From Paraburkholderia metrosideri (lineage in GTDB: Bacteria; Pseudomonadota; Gammaproteobacteria; Burkholderiales; Burkholderiaceae), in assembly GCF_904848625.1 (NCBI RefSeq), contig NZ_CAJHCP010000008.1, positions 62,001-126,000 on the forward strand: a stretch of 64,000 bases of DNA, written 5' to 3'. Both the position numbers and the translations under genes were made by a program. This document shows, one piece after another, positions 27,243 to 36,645 of the stretch (position 1 is the stretch's first letter; the number at the start of each line of letters is the position of its first letter). The notes beneath the pieces are model-generated. The model saw nothing but the letters and a program-made list of their open reading frames with translations. It did not search any database and was not told the origin of the DNA.

Positions 27243-28100
27243 TTACAGCCAGTACACGACGACGTACAGTCCGAGCCACACGACGTCCACAAAGTGCCAG
27301 TACCAGGCCGCGCCTTCGAACGCAAAGTGATGCTCCGCCGTGAAGTGACCGCGAATCAACCGCGCCAGCACAACCGCCAGCATCGTGCCGCCGAGGAACA
27401 CGTGAAAACCGTGGAAGCCCGTCAGCAAAAAGAACGTCGAACCATACACGCCCGAAGCCAGGGTCAGATTCAGTTCGTTGTACGCGTGAAAATATTCGAA
27501 GCCCTGGAAAAACAGGAAGCACACGCCCAGCACGAGCGTAGCCGCGAGCCAGATGATCGCCTTCCTGCGATGATTCTCACGCAACGCATGGTGCGACACC
27601 GTCAACGTAGCGCCCGACGACAGCAACAGCGCCGTGTTGATGGTCGGCACCGGCCACGGTTGCATCGACTTGTATTGCGACACCAGAGCTGCCGGACCGT
27701 TGTTCGGCCAGACCGCCGAGAAGTCCGGCCATATTAGCTTGAAGTCGAGACTGCCCAGTTGATGCAGCGCAATTTCGCGCGCATAAAACAACGCGCCGAA
27801 GAACGCACCGAAAAACATCACTTCGGAGAAAATGAACCAGCTCATGCTCCAGCGATACGACTTGTCGACATTCTTGCCGTACATGCCACCTTCCGACTCG
27901 GCGATCGCGTCGCCGAACCAGTGCCACAGCGTGAAGAGCAGCCACAACAAACCGGCGACGACGCCGATCGGCGCCCACTCATGTTCGTTGATCCAGGCCG
28001 CAAGCGATCCGAGCATGACAAGCAACCCGATAGCGGCGCTGATCGGATGCCGCGACGGATGCGGTACGAAATAGTACGGGCTCTCGTTTTGACCGCTCAT
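27243..28100 (-). CDS. ctaE: Cytochrome c oxidase subunit III
   Basis: Subunit III of the aa3-type oxidase stabilises the complex and its proton uptake. The 285-residue protein shows YRWSMSWFIFSEVMFFGAFF (with the conserved Glu), FFLLTGFHGFHVFLGG and the C-terminal WYWHFVDVVWLGLYVVVYWL. The ATG at 28100 follows GGAG; an upstream in-frame GTG overlaps that site. The gene lies downstream of ctaG and a DUF2970 gene. Confidence 0.97.
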   Translation of the reverse strand: MSGQNESPYYFVPHPSRHPISAAIGLLVMLGSLAAWINEHEWAPIGVVAGLLWLLFTLWHWFGDAIAESEGGMYGKNVDKSYRWSMSWFIFSEVMFFGAFFGALFYAREIALHQLGSLDFKLIWPDFSAVWPNNGPAALVSQYKSMQPWPVPTINTALLLSSGATLTVSHHALRENHRRKAIIWLAATLVLGVCFLFFQGFEYFHAYNELNLTLASGVYGSTFFLLTGFHGFHVFLGGTMLAVVLARLIRGHFTAEHHFAFEGAAWYWHFVDVVWLGLYVVVYWL

Positions 28101-28246
28101 TTCTTGATTCTCCACTTCAGTCCAGTTGTTCCGGAATTTCCGGCTGTATCTTCGGCGACGCGTCGATACCGCACCGCTTCTCTCTAATTCGTGGGCCTTG
28201 GGTTGCTGCTGTCTCCGCCCTTGTCTGCACTGCTCTTTCTGCTGCT

Positions 28247-28456
28247 TTAACCGACCACTGCGCGCACGATCAGAATCAGTACGGCAATCAGAATTGCCGT
28301 ACTGATCAACGCAGCGGCAATCACATGCAATGGGTTCAGCTGCGTCGCGTCCGCTTCCAGATCGCGGCGCTTGCGCACGCCAAAAAACGACCAGAACACC
28401 GCACGCATCGACTGACCAAAACTGCTTTTGCGCGGATTACCGCCGTTATCGCTCAT
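28247..28456 (-). CDS. DUF2970 small membrane protein
   Basis: The 69-residue protein has the DUF2970 pattern MRAVFWSFFGVRKRRDLEAD, then LNPLHVIAAALISTAILIAV, a single transmembrane helix with a positively charged cytoplasmic side. The family is found between ctaG and ctaE in beta-proteobacteria and has no known function. It is short but well placed, with the oxidase genes on both sides in the same direction. Confidence 0.85.
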   Translation of the reverse strand: MSDNGGNPRKSSFGQSMRAVFWSFFGVRKRRDLEADATQLNPLHVIAAALISTAILIAVLILIVRAVVG

Positions 28457-28491
28457 CTCGTCTCGTCATCATTCGCTGGCGGCTGCTGCCG

Positions 28492-29115
28492 TCACGCGGG
28501 ATTGGCCGAAGTTGCCGCCGGATTCGCTGTACTGGCCGTGGGCGCCGCGCTTCCGGCAGTCGCCGCTGCCGGCGTATTCAGTTCAAAGAACGTGTACGAC
28601 AACGTGATCGTTTTCACGTCCTTAGGCAATTTCGGATCGACCACGAACACGACCGGCAAGCGCTTGGTCTGGTTCGCCGTCAACGTCTGCTGCGTAAAGC
28701 AAAAACACTCGATTTTCCTGAAGTACTCGGTGGCCTGCTTCGGCGCGTAGCTCGGAATGGCTTGCGCCTGAATCGTGCGCGCCTGTTCGTTGCTGACCTC
28801 GTACATCACCGTCGTCACTTCGCCCGGATGCACATCCATACTGCGCTGTTCCGGCTTGAAACCCAGCGGCCCGCGCGCGTTCGCATCGAATTCGATTGAA
28901 ATCGTGCGGCTCATGTCGACCTGCGTGTTCTTCGCCTCGCGCACCGTGGCATCGCGCTGAACGAGGTTGTTGATACCGGTAATCTGGCAGATCGCCCGAT
29001 ACATCGGCACCAGAGCGAACCCGAAGCCGAACATCATCACCGCGACGATGACCAGCTTGACCAGCATGGGACGGTTGAAAGAGCGGTCGGCCTGCGCCGG
29101 CGGTTGCGTCGACAT
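28492..29115 (-). CDS. ctaG: Cytochrome c oxidase assembly protein CtaG/Cox11
   Basis: Cox11 delivers copper to the CuB centre of subunit I. The 207-residue protein has one N-terminal transmembrane helix (MLVKLVIVAVMMFGFGFALVP), then LVPMYRAICQITG, and a periplasmic domain with the copper-binding IECFCFTQQTL (C-x-C). The Ala/Ser/Thr/Pro-rich C-terminus of about 25 residues is not conserved. The ATG at 29115 is preferred to one five codons upstream. It is in the ctaC-ctaD-ctaG-ctaE order. Confidence 0.95.
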   Translation of the reverse strand: MSTQPPAQADRSFNRPMLVKLVIVAVMMFGFGFALVPMYRAICQITGINNLVQRDATVREAKNTQVDMSRTISIEFDANARGPLGFKPEQRSMDVHPGEVTTVMYEVSNEQARTIQAQAIPSYAPKQATEYFRKIECFCFTQQTLTANQTKRLPVVFVVDPKLPKDVKTITLSYTFFELNTPAAATAGSAAPTASTANPAATSANPA

Positions 29116-29184
29116 CGGAATCCTCAACAAACCTGCTAACCAGACTTCTGCTGTGATGCTGCGGGATCCATCGCCAGACCAACG

Positions 29185-29319
29185 TCAGGTGAACCAGTGC
29201 TGCTTGATGATGACGCTCGCGAAAAAGAGTGCCGCGATCACGAACATCACCAATCCAATCCGCCTGTTGCCCGCACGAATCTGTTCCGGCGTACGTCTTT
29301 CCTGTGGATTGCGCGTCAT
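29185..29319 (-). CDS. Cytochrome oxidase small assembly protein
   Basis: The 44-residue ORF reads MTRNPQERRTPEQIRAGNRR followed by a single hydrophobic helix (IGLVMFVIAALFFASVII). Short single-helix proteins with this basic N-terminus lie between ctaD and ctaG in Burkholderiales and are annotated as cytochrome oxidase small assembly proteins. The larger upstream open frame has no similarity and is ignored. Function is inferred from location only. Confidence 0.75.
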   Translation of the reverse strand: MTRNPQERRTPEQIRAGNRRIGLVMFVIAALFFASVIIKQHWFT

Positions 29320-29463
29320 GCTCGACTTTCTGAATGCTTTTCGTGACTGGCGGTTTGCGGCGGTTTCAACTGGAGCGTCACCGCCGGCTGGCGGAGACCC
29401 GGTTCTACTCGTTGCATCAAAACGATGCCGCCAGAGCCCAAGCCTCTCGCCGGAAACCACCGC

Positions 29464-31077
29464 TTATTCGACGGTCGGCGGATGTTCGAACGTGTGGAAC
29501 GGAGCCGGGCTCGGCACGGTCCATTCGAGGCCCGTTGCGCCGTCCCACGGCTTGTCGCCCGCTTCTTCGAGTTCGCCGCCGCCACGGTAGGCCGGCAGTG
29601 CAACCGCGAACAGGAAGTAGACCTGCGCCAGACCGAAGCCGAACGCGCCAATCGAAATGACCTGGTTCCAGTCGGTGAACTGCGCCGGGTAGTCGGCGTA
29701 ACGACGCGGCATGCCGGCGAGACCAACGAAGTGCATCGGCAGGAACGCGAGGTTGAAGAAGAACATCGACGCCCAGAAGTGGATCTTGCCGCGCGTTTCG
29801 TTGTACATCCAGCCGGTCCACTTCGGCGCCCAGTAGTACCACCCGGAGAACAGCGCGAACAGCGAACCCGCCACCAGCACGTAGTGGAAGTGCGCGACCA
29901 CGAAGTAAGTGCCGTGATACTGGATGTCGAGCGGCGCCATCGCGAGCATCAGGCCCGACAGACCGCCGAACGTGAACACGATCAGGAAGCCGACGGCGAA
30001 CAGCATTGGCGTTTCGAAGGACAGCGAACCGCGCCACATCGTCGCGACCCAGTTGAACACCTTCACGCCCGTCGGCACGGCGATCAGCATCGTCGCGTAC
30101 ATGAAGAACAGTTGGCCGGTGACCGGCATGCCGGTCGCGAACATGTGGTGCGCCCAGACCATGAACGACAGGATCGCGATCGACGACGTCGCGTACACCA
30201 TCGAGCTATAGCCGAACAGCGGCTTGCGCGAGAACGCCGGGATCACCTGCGACACGATCCCGAACGCCGGCAAGATCATGATGTAGACCTCGGGGTGTCC
30301 GAAGAACCAGAAGATGTGCTGGTACATCACCGGGTCGCCGCCGCCTGCCGCGTTGAAGAACGACGTACCGAAGTGGCGATCGAACAGCACCATGGTGATT
30401 GCGCCGGCCAGAACCGGCATCACCGCGATCAGCAGGTACGCGGTGATCAGCCACGTCCACACGAACATCGGCATCTTCATCAGCGTGAGGCCGGGTGCGC
30501 GCATGTTCAGAATCGTCACGACGATGTTGATGCCGCCCATGATCGACGAAGCACCCATCAAGTGGACCGCGAAAATCGCGAAGTCCATGCCCGGGCCCAT
30601 TTGCGTGGACAACGGTGCATAGAGCGTCCAACCCGCAGCAGTGGCACCGCCCGGTGCGAAGAACGAACCGACCAGCAACACCGCCGCCACCGGCAGCAGC
30701 CAGAAGCTGAAGTTGTTCATGCGCGCGAACGCCATGTCCGACGCGCCGATCTGCAGCGGCACCATCCAGTTCGCGAAACCGACGAACGCCGGCATGATCG
30801 CGCCGAACACCATGATCAGGCCGTGCATGGTGGTCAACTGGTTGAAGAACTCGGGACGCATGATCTGCAGCCCCGGTTCGAACAGTTCGGCACGAATCCC
30901 CAACGCCATCACGCCCCCGGACAGGAACATGGTGAACGAGAAGATCAGGTACAGCGTCCCGATGTCCTTGTGATTGGTTGCAAACAGCCAACGACGCCAG
31001 CCATGCGGCAATTCGTGTGCATGGTCGCCGTGTACGTGCTCGTGGCCCGCGGTTACATCGTGTCCGATGCTAGACAT
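29464..31077 (-). CDS. ctaD: Cytochrome c oxidase subunit I (aa3 type)
   Basis: CtaD carries heme a, the heme a3-CuB site and the proton channels of the terminal oxidase. In the 537-residue protein, the first heme a His lies in TMHGLIMVFGAIMP and WFFGHPEVYIMILPAFG carries the CuB His-Tyr pair. Two further CuB His are in VWAHHMFATGMP, and the heme ligands are in YFVVAHFHYVLVAGS. All catalytic residues are visible. It follows ctaC by about 45 bp in the same direction. Confidence 0.98.
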   Translation of the reverse strand: MSSIGHDVTAGHEHVHGDHAHELPHGWRRWLFATNHKDIGTLYLIFSFTMFLSGGVMALGIRAELFEPGLQIMRPEFFNQLTTMHGLIMVFGAIMPAFVGFANWMVPLQIGASDMAFARMNNFSFWLLPVAAVLLVGSFFAPGGATAAGWTLYAPLSTQMGPGMDFAIFAVHLMGASSIMGGINIVVTILNMRAPGLTLMKMPMFVWTWLITAYLLIAVMPVLAGAITMVLFDRHFGTSFFNAAGGGDPVMYQHIFWFFGHPEVYIMILPAFGIVSQVIPAFSRKPLFGYSSMVYATSSIAILSFMVWAHHMFATGMPVTGQLFFMYATMLIAVPTGVKVFNWVATMWRGSLSFETPMLFAVGFLIVFTFGGLSGLMLAMAPLDIQYHGTYFVVAHFHYVLVAGSLFALFSGWYYWAPKWTGWMYNETRGKIHFWASMFFFNLAFLPMHFVGLAGMPRRYADYPAQFTDWNQVISIGAFGFGLAQVYFLFAVALPAYRGGGELEEAGDKPWDGATGLEWTVPSPAPFHTFEHPPTVE

Positions 31078-31121
31078 GACAATCTCCTAAAGCGAATACT
31101 GCGGTGCTGACCATGAACTCG

Positions 31122-32753
31122 TCAGGCAGCCGGGCTTGCAGCCGCGCTGATCTGGACGCGTCGGGCTTCTTTTGCGTCGCCGCCGCCTGTGACCGTTTCC
31201 GGTTTCTTTAAAATAATGTGGTCTTCTGCGATGCCGGCTGCTTTCAGCGCATCGCGCACGGCTTCGGCACGACTCTTCGCGAGCTTCGCGTTGAGGTCGG
31301 CAGAACCGCTGGCGTCGGTATAGCCCGACACTGAGAATTTCGCGTCCGGATGCGCCTTCGCGTAGGCCGCGGCTGCGTCGACCGCCGCCTTCGCGTCGGC
31401 TGGCAGCGTGCTCTTGCCCGTGTCGAAGTAGACGCTGGCCGGCAGGTCTGCCTGCGGCGCTGCTGCGTTGTCAGACGCAGGTGCCGCTGCTGCTGCGGGC
31501 GCTGCCGAAGCAGCGTCCGCACCGCTTGCAGCCGCTGCCGCCCCGGCACCGCTGGCCGCCGCACCCGCGTCGGCCAGATGGTCGCCGCCTTCCGGCAGCT
31601 TGCCGTTACGGGCGTCCGTGACCTGCTTCGGCTGCAGGATGTCGCCGGTGTGGTTGCCCCACGAGTTACGTTCGTACGTGATCACCGACGCGATTTCGAC
31701 GTCGTTCAACGTCGGCGCCCACGAAGGCATTGCGTTCTTGCCCTTCAGCACGAGGCTCACGTGTTGGCCGATCGGGCCGTTGGCGATCTTGCTGCCGTCG
31801 AGCGCCGGAAACTCGCCCGCGCCCTTGCCGGTCGGCTGGTGGCAGACTGCGCAATTCGACGCATAGACCTTGCCGCCGCGATCCATCAACTCGGCCAACG
31901 TGTAGGTCTTGTTCGGATCATCCTGGCCAGCGGCCATTTTCTTCTTCTGTTCGTCGACCCACTTCGCATAGTCGTCGGCGGACAGTACTTCGACCACCAC
32001 CGGCATGAACGCGTGTTCCTTGCCGCAGAGTTCGGTACAGAAACCGCGGAACGTGCCGACCCGGTTAGCCTTGAACCACGTGTCGCGCACGAAGCCCGGA
32101 ATCGCGTCCTGCTTCACGCCGAATGCCGGCACGTACCAGGAGTGGACCACGTCGTTCGCGGTGGTGATGATGCGGATTTTCTTGTCGACCGGAACGACCA
32201 GCGGATTGTCGACTTCCTGCAGATACAGCGTGCCGATCGGCTCCCGGCCATCGGTCTGCGCACGCGGCGTAGCCAGCGTGGACAGAAAGCTGATGCCTTC
32301 GCCCGGGCCCTTCACGTAGTCGTAGCCCCACTTCCACTGGTAGCCGGTGACCTTGACGGTGAGGTCGGCGTTCGAGGTGTCTTTCATCGCCACGACAGTC
32401 TTGGTGGCGGGCAGCGCCATCAACACGACGATGACGAACGGCACGATCGTCCAGATAATTTCGACCGTGGTGCTTTCGTGGAAATTTGAAGCTTTGTGGC
32501 CTTTCGATTTGCGGTGCGCAAAGACCGAATAAAACATCACGGCGAACACGCCGACAAAAATCACCGTGCAAAGCGCCAGCATGAACATATGCAGGCTGAA
32601 GAGCTCCTCAGCGATTTTTGACGCAGGCGGCTGAAGGTTGATGGCGTTGACGGCAGGGCCGCCAGGAGCATCACCCACTGCCAGGGCAGCTCCGGCGAAA
32701 AGCAGTCCGCTCGTCGCCAGCACGCCCATGAGCGCTCGCTTGATTGTTTTCAT
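31122..32753 (-). CDS. ctaC: Cytochrome c oxidase subunit II with fused cytochrome c and OmpA-like domains
   Basis: The 543-residue precursor has a signal peptide, two transmembrane helices and the CuA domain (VPAFGVKQDAIPGF; CuA ligands in FRGFCTELCGKEHAFMP). A cytochrome c domain follows, with YASNCAVCHQPTGKGAG (CxxCH). After an Ala-rich linker, the C-terminal 100 residues form an OmpA-like peptidoglycan-binding module (VYFDTGKSTLPADA, VSGYTDASGSADLN, LAKSRAEAVRDAL). The OmpA fusion is unusual for subunit II and would place the complex near the cell wall. The ATG at 32753 has GGAAG upstream. It is the first gene of the cluster. Confidence 0.96.
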   Translation of the reverse strand: MKTIKRALMGVLATSGLLFAGAALAVGDAPGGPAVNAINLQPPASKIAEELFSLHMFMLALCTVIFVGVFAVMFYSVFAHRKSKGHKASNFHESTTVEIIWTIVPFVIVVLMALPATKTVVAMKDTSNADLTVKVTGYQWKWGYDYVKGPGEGISFLSTLATPRAQTDGREPIGTLYLQEVDNPLVVPVDKKIRIITTANDVVHSWYVPAFGVKQDAIPGFVRDTWFKANRVGTFRGFCTELCGKEHAFMPVVVEVLSADDYAKWVDEQKKKMAAGQDDPNKTYTLAELMDRGGKVYASNCAVCHQPTGKGAGEFPALDGSKIANGPIGQHVSLVLKGKNAMPSWAPTLNDVEIASVITYERNSWGNHTGDILQPKQVTDARNGKLPEGGDHLADAGAAASGAGAAAAASGADAASAAPAAAAAPASDNAAAPQADLPASVYFDTGKSTLPADAKAAVDAAAAYAKAHPDAKFSVSGYTDASGSADLNAKLAKSRAEAVRDALKAAGIAEDHIILKKPETVTGGGDAKEARRVQISAAASPAA

Positions 32754-32842
32754 AGCTTCCTTACCCAAATTTTCCATTCAAACCCTCGACCCCGCTGGCA
32801 GCTTGTCTCGCACTCCCCTTGAACGCTTCGTGCCTGGCACGT

Positions 32843-33352
32843 CTAACAACGTGCGAGCCATATACGCAATTCAGTTGCGAACTGCGTGCGCCGATACTGC
32901 GCGAGATGTTGCCCGATCATGATCGTCTGGCCGCGCGAGACCAGTTTGATGTGGTCACGCGGCGTTGCGCCCGGCTCGATCCGCACCCAGCGCGGATTGA
33001 ATTCGAACTGCGTAAGCTGCTCGGCACTGACCTGCTCTATCACGAGCCGATTCGGAAACAGCCGGATCCGCTCGTAATCCACAGCATGACGCGCATAGAT
33101 GGCAAAGGCGATACCTACCGCGAGCAATTCGATTCCGGTGAACGGCAGCACCAGCCAGGCGCCGACCAGAAACAGCATGAATGCAATTGCCAGCGAGAAC
33201 AACGCTAGTGACACGTAGAGACAGATGAACTGCCGGGGCGAGATCGAGCAGTTGCGTTTCATCGTCCAGTCTTTGAGGACCGGCTCAGAATCTGCCAACA
33301 GATGATCTGATGCGCCCAACGCTGCCTCCTGCGAATCACCGCCTTCGGCCAT
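32843..33352 (-). CDS. DUF2244 membrane protein
   Basis: The 169-residue protein has a polar N-terminus, KRNCSISPRQFICLYVSLAL and a second hydrophobic segment (LVLPFTGIELLAVGIAFAIY), then a domain with NPRWVRIEPG. This is the DUF2244 layout, two membrane helices followed by a C-terminal beta-rich region. It lies immediately upstream of ctaC in the same direction, a conserved position in beta-proteobacteria. The start could be 30 codons later (MKRNCS), but the upstream residues look coding. Function unknown. Confidence 0.8.
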   Translation of the reverse strand: MAEGGDSQEAALGASDHLLADSEPVLKDWTMKRNCSISPRQFICLYVSLALFSLAIAFMLFLVGAWLVLPFTGIELLAVGIAFAIYARHAVDYERIRLFPNRLVIEQVSAEQLTQFEFNPRWVRIEPGATPRDHIKLVSRGQTIMIGQHLAQYRRTQFATELRIWLARC

Positions 33353-33620
33353 TCCTTACGGCCAAAAACTGGCCGCATGAACCATACCGCGTCACTTCAG
33401 CTTCACTTCATGTTGCAGCCCTGCGCCTCGGACCTGTCGCGCCGGAAGTGGGAACTCCGGGCGACAAACTGACGCATTATAGGCGCGATCCAAAGCATCC
33501 ACAAGCAAGCCCCGATTGGCCAGAAAGCCCGACGCGACAAGCCTTTGCGCCATTTTCAGGGATCTTTTGCACGTCTTTTGAAGCGGAAATTTCAGACATA
33601 ACAGAAGCCCTCTTTCCGCT

Positions 33621-34586
33621 TCAACGATTCCTCTGTGAACCTCGACCAATGTCTTCAATTCGCACGATGCCATGCCCCTCCGCCGTGGTCCTCGGAACGG
33701 CCTTCCATGCGTGTCCGTAAATCACTTCGAAAGTCAGCGCGAGGGTGCCGTCGGCCCGCCGGCGCGCTTCGAGCGCGGCGAGTAAAGCCTTGTGCAACCG
33801 ACGCGCCGCCGCGCTCGACGACGCCTCGCGCTCGAACGGATAAGCGCCCCAGCGCCGCACGTCAGCGAGCAGCGATTCGGGCGACTTGTAGGTGATCGTG
33901 AGCGTCTCCTGGTCCATCACGGGTATTTCAAAGCCGCTTTCGACCAGCATGTCGCCCAGATCATGCATATCGACAAAGTCGATCACATGCTTGCGCGACA
34001 TCACGCCATGCGCCGCCTCGACTTCGGCGTAGGCGCCGCGCAACTCCTTGAGCGTGTCCGGGCCGAGCGTGCTGAACATCAGCAGGCCATTCACTTTGAG
34101 TACGCGTTGCCACTCGGGGAACACGAGATCGGGCCGCGAGTGCCAGTGCAGCGCGAGATTGGACCAGATGAATTCGAAAGCGCCGCCTGCGAATGGCAGC
34201 GCGGAAAAATCGGCTTGCGCGAATCGCGGGCCGCGGGCGCCGAGCGCCTTGCCGAGCGAAGCCGGCAAAAAGCGCCGCCAGCTGGTGTCGCCGGAGTCAT
34301 GGTGTAACGCCCGCGTCAACATGCCGTGTGACAGATCGGTGCCGAACACAGGCGCTTCGGGGAAGCGCTCGCGCAACGCGGGGATGTCTTCACCGGCGCC
34401 GCAACCGGCGTCGAGCACGCTCGTCGGAGCAACCTTGATGAAGTCGAGGCGCTCCCGCATGCGCTGCGCGATCTCGCGCGGCAGGAAGGCGACCTCGCCG
34501 AAAGTCTCGGCACGACGGTCGAAAATACGCCGGAGGCGCCGGGAATCATAGGCCGGACGGCCAGATGGAGCGGGAGTTGGGGGCAT
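33621..34586 (-). CDS. BioC-like SAM-dependent methyltransferase
   Basis: The 321-residue class I methyltransferase has motif I VLDAGCGAGEDIPAL, the acidic loop VFGTDLSHGML and the motif IV-region FIWSNLALHWHSRPDL. BioC (malonyl-ACP methyltransferase of biotin synthesis) carries the same DLSxxML and SNLALxW signatures, so this is the likely role. The rest of the biotin genes are not in the window, so a BioC paralogue with another acceptor is possible. It is divergent from comF; the ATG at 34586 overlaps the longest possible comF frame. Confidence 0.82.
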   Translation of the reverse strand: MPPTPAPSGRPAYDSRRLRRIFDRRAETFGEVAFLPREIAQRMRERLDFIKVAPTSVLDAGCGAGEDIPALRERFPEAPVFGTDLSHGMLTRALHHDSGDTSWRRFLPASLGKALGARGPRFAQADFSALPFAGGAFEFIWSNLALHWHSRPDLVFPEWQRVLKVNGLLMFSTLGPDTLKELRGAYAEVEAAHGVMSRKHVIDFVDMHDLGDMLVESGFEIPVMDQETLTITYKSPESLLADVRRWGAYPFEREASSSAAARRLHKALLAALEARRRADGTLALTFEVIYGHAWKAVPRTTAEGHGIVRIEDIGRGSQRNR

Positions 34587-34762
34587 GGGTGTCGTGCTGG
34601 CGTAGAGCACGAAGTATACTCGTTCGCTTCCTTGCATTCAGCCGAAAGGCCCTCGCGGGCGCCCCACTCGTGCCATTCCGACCGTCGTATTTATCTTCAG
34701 GCAACAGCTTCGCGCGTTTCGCGCGTAGTTGGCATTCGGTATGGCCCCAGGTCGTGCAGGCA

Positions 34763-35455
34763 ATGCTGCCTAATCTTTGCGCACTATGTGGCAATTTGTC
34801 GCATAAGGTGGTGTGCGGCGGTTGTGATGAAGCTTACTGGAATGAAGCGCGCTCGCGCTGCACTGTCTGTGCTGTGCCGTTATCCGCTTCGCGTCAGGCG
34901 GGCCGCGTGACGTATTGCTGCGGGGATTGCCTCGCCGCGCCGCCCCCGTTCGACGCGAGTTTTGCCCTTGCCGACTATCGTCCGCCGCTGGATACGCTGG
35001 CGGTCGGCCTGAAATTCCGCGCGCGGCTGATGCTCGCTGGCGAATTCGCACGACGCCTCGCGCGGCTCGCGCAAGACGCGAGGCAGGATGAAACCGACTG
35101 GCCCGACGTAATCGCGCCGGTGCCGCTAGCCGGCCGACGCCTCGCCGAACGCGGTTATAACCAGGCGTGGCAAATCGCAAAACCGCTGGCCCGCGCACTG
35201 CAAGTACGCAGCGACGCCACCTTGTTGCAACGGGTGATTCACACTGCACCGCAATCGCGGCTCGACCACGACGCGCGCCGGCAAAACGTCGGGCGCGCGT
35301 TTCGGGTCGCTAAAGCGGTGCGCGGTCTGCACGTCGGTATCGTCGACGATGTGATGACCACCGGCGCAACACTCGAAGCGCTTGCTCATACGCTCAAAGC
35401 TGCCGGTGCACGGCGGGTCACGAATTTCGTCGCGCTGCGCACCCCGAAAAACTAG
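34763..35455 (+). CDS. comF: ComF-family phosphoribosyltransferase-like protein
   Basis: The protein has an N-terminal zinc-finger-like region (CALCG, CGGC, CTVC, YCCGDC, eight Cys in four CxxC-type pairs) and a C-terminal phosphoribosyltransferase domain with the PRPP-binding motif VGIVDDVMTTGATLEA and RLAERGYNQAW. ComF proteins are linked to DNA uptake or recombination, mechanism unknown. The start is uncertain: the ATG at 34763 (MLPNLCALCG) gives 230 residues and begins just before the zinc site, but the frame stays open upstream to 34565, where it would overlap the divergent methyltransferase start. Confidence 0.85.
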   Translation: MLPNLCALCGNLSHKVVCGGCDEAYWNEARSRCTVCAVPLSASRQAGRVTYCCGDCLAAPPPFDASFALADYRPPLDTLAVGLKFRARLMLAGEFARRLARLAQDARQDETDWPDVIAPVPLAGRRLAERGYNQAWQIAKPLARALQVRSDATLLQRVIHTAPQSRLDHDARRQNVGRAFRVAKAVRGLHVGIVDDVMTTGATLEALAHTLKAAGARRVTNFVALRTPKN

Positions 35456-35472
35456 TCTCCACTGGCCTCACT

Positions 35473-35943
35473 ATGTTCAATGTCGTTCTCGTAGAACCCG
35501 AAATTCCGCCGAACACCGGCAACGTGATTCGCCTGTGCGCGAACACCGGCGCGCGCTTGCATCTGATCGAGCCGCTCGGCTTCCCGCTCGACGACGCCAA
35601 ACTGCGCCGCGCCGGTCTCGACTATCACGAATATGCACAGATGAATGTGCACGCCGATTGGGCGGCGTTCGTCGCGAAAGAAACGCCGGACCCGGCGCGC
35701 ATGTTCGCGTTCACCACGCGCGGCTCGGGCCGCTTTCACGAACACGCGTTCCAGTCGGGCGACTGGTTTGTATTCGGCGCCGAAACGCGTGGCCTGCCGG
35801 ACACGGTGCTCGACCAGTTCGCGGGTGAACAGCGCGTGCGTCTGCCGATGCGGCCGGGCAATCGCAGCCTGAATCTGTCGAATACGGTGGCGATCGTGGT
35901 GTTTGAGGCGTGGCGTCAGACGGGGTTCGATGGCGGCGCTTGA
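35473..35943 (+). CDS. trmL: tRNA (cytidine(34)-2'-O)-methyltransferase
   Basis: TrmL methylates the ribose of the wobble base in tRNA-Leu. The 156-residue SPOUT protein begins MFNVVLVEPEIPPNTGNVIR and has LHLIEPLGFPLDD, FVFGAETRGLPD and the C-terminal knot sequence RLPMRPGNRSLNLSNTVAI, all signatures of the family. It lies 17 bp after comF in the same direction. Confidence 0.96.
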   Translation: MFNVVLVEPEIPPNTGNVIRLCANTGARLHLIEPLGFPLDDAKLRRAGLDYHEYAQMNVHADWAAFVAKETPDPARMFAFTTRGSGRFHEHAFQSGDWFVFGAETRGLPDTVLDQFAGEQRVRLPMRPGNRSLNLSNTVAIVVFEAWRQTGFDGGA

Positions 35944-36019
35944 TGCGCGCTGGATCAGCGCTTGATGGGCATTTCCTAGCCGCTTTTTTTGCCAGTCTGA
36001 TGCTGACTGACTGATCGCG

Positions 36020-36544
36020 TTAGTAGTGCTTCAGTGCCGCCTCATAGCGTGCGAACATCGCGTCGTCGAAACAGGCGAACACCACACCTTTGATTTGCGG
36101 CGTGCGCGGCAGCGTTTCGACGACGGTGCCTAGCGCGATTTGCACGGCCTGATCGGCCGGAAAATGGTAGATGCCGCAACTGATCGCGGGAAACGCAATG
36201 CTCGCACACTGCGCCTGCTGCGCGATTTCCAGCGAGCGTCGATAGCAGGAAGCCAGCAAGTCGGCCTCGCCATGCGCACCCCCCCGCCATACCGGGCCGA
36301 CTGCGTGAATCACATGCCTGGCGGCCAAGCGATAGCCGCCCGTGAGTTTCGCGTCGCCGGTCGCACAGCCGCCCAGCGTCTCGCATTCGCGCAGCAACTC
36401 CTTCCCCGCTGCGCGATGAATCGCGCCATCCACACCGCCACCGCCTAATAAGGACGTGTTCGCGGCGTTGACGATCGCATCCACGGCGAGCGTCGTGATG
36501 TCGACCACGCGCGCTTCCAGCGTGCAACCATTGAATGTGAGCAT
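36020..36544 (-). CDS. Macrodomain protein (O-acetyl-ADP-ribose deacetylase type)
   Basis: The 174-residue macrodomain carries VDAIVNAANTSLLGGGGVDG (the Asn and Gly-rich ADP-ribose loop), then AIHRAAG, ARHVIHAVGPVW and FPAISCGIYHFP. Family members hydrolyse O-acetyl-ADP-ribose or remove ADP-ribose from proteins. It appears as a stand-alone gene downstream of gpsA on the same strand, with a 101-bp gap. Confidence 0.92.
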   Translation of the reverse strand: MLTFNGCTLEARVVDITTLAVDAIVNAANTSLLGGGGVDGAIHRAAGKELLRECETLGGCATGDAKLTGGYRLAARHVIHAVGPVWRGGAHGEADLLASCYRRSLEIAQQAQCASIAFPAISCGIYHFPADQAVQIALGTVVETLPRTPQIKGVVFACFDDAMFARYEAALKHY

Positions 36545-36645
36545 GATGGGAAACCTCGCCGATCCGAAGCGTCGATAAAAACGTGGACCGCGAAATTGAG
36601 CAGCCGTTCAGCGTCGAACAACGCTAAACGGCTGAAAGACAACGC

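Noticed and set aside
29425..31110. 561-codon open frame opposite ctaD
   Set aside because: His/Arg/Glu-rich shadow frame; ctaD on the other strand has all catalytic residues.
36600..36634. Hairpin downstream of gpsA as an intrinsic terminator
   Set aside because: The imperfect stem AGCCGTT-AGCGT/ACGCT-AACGGCT has no T-tract on the minus strand.
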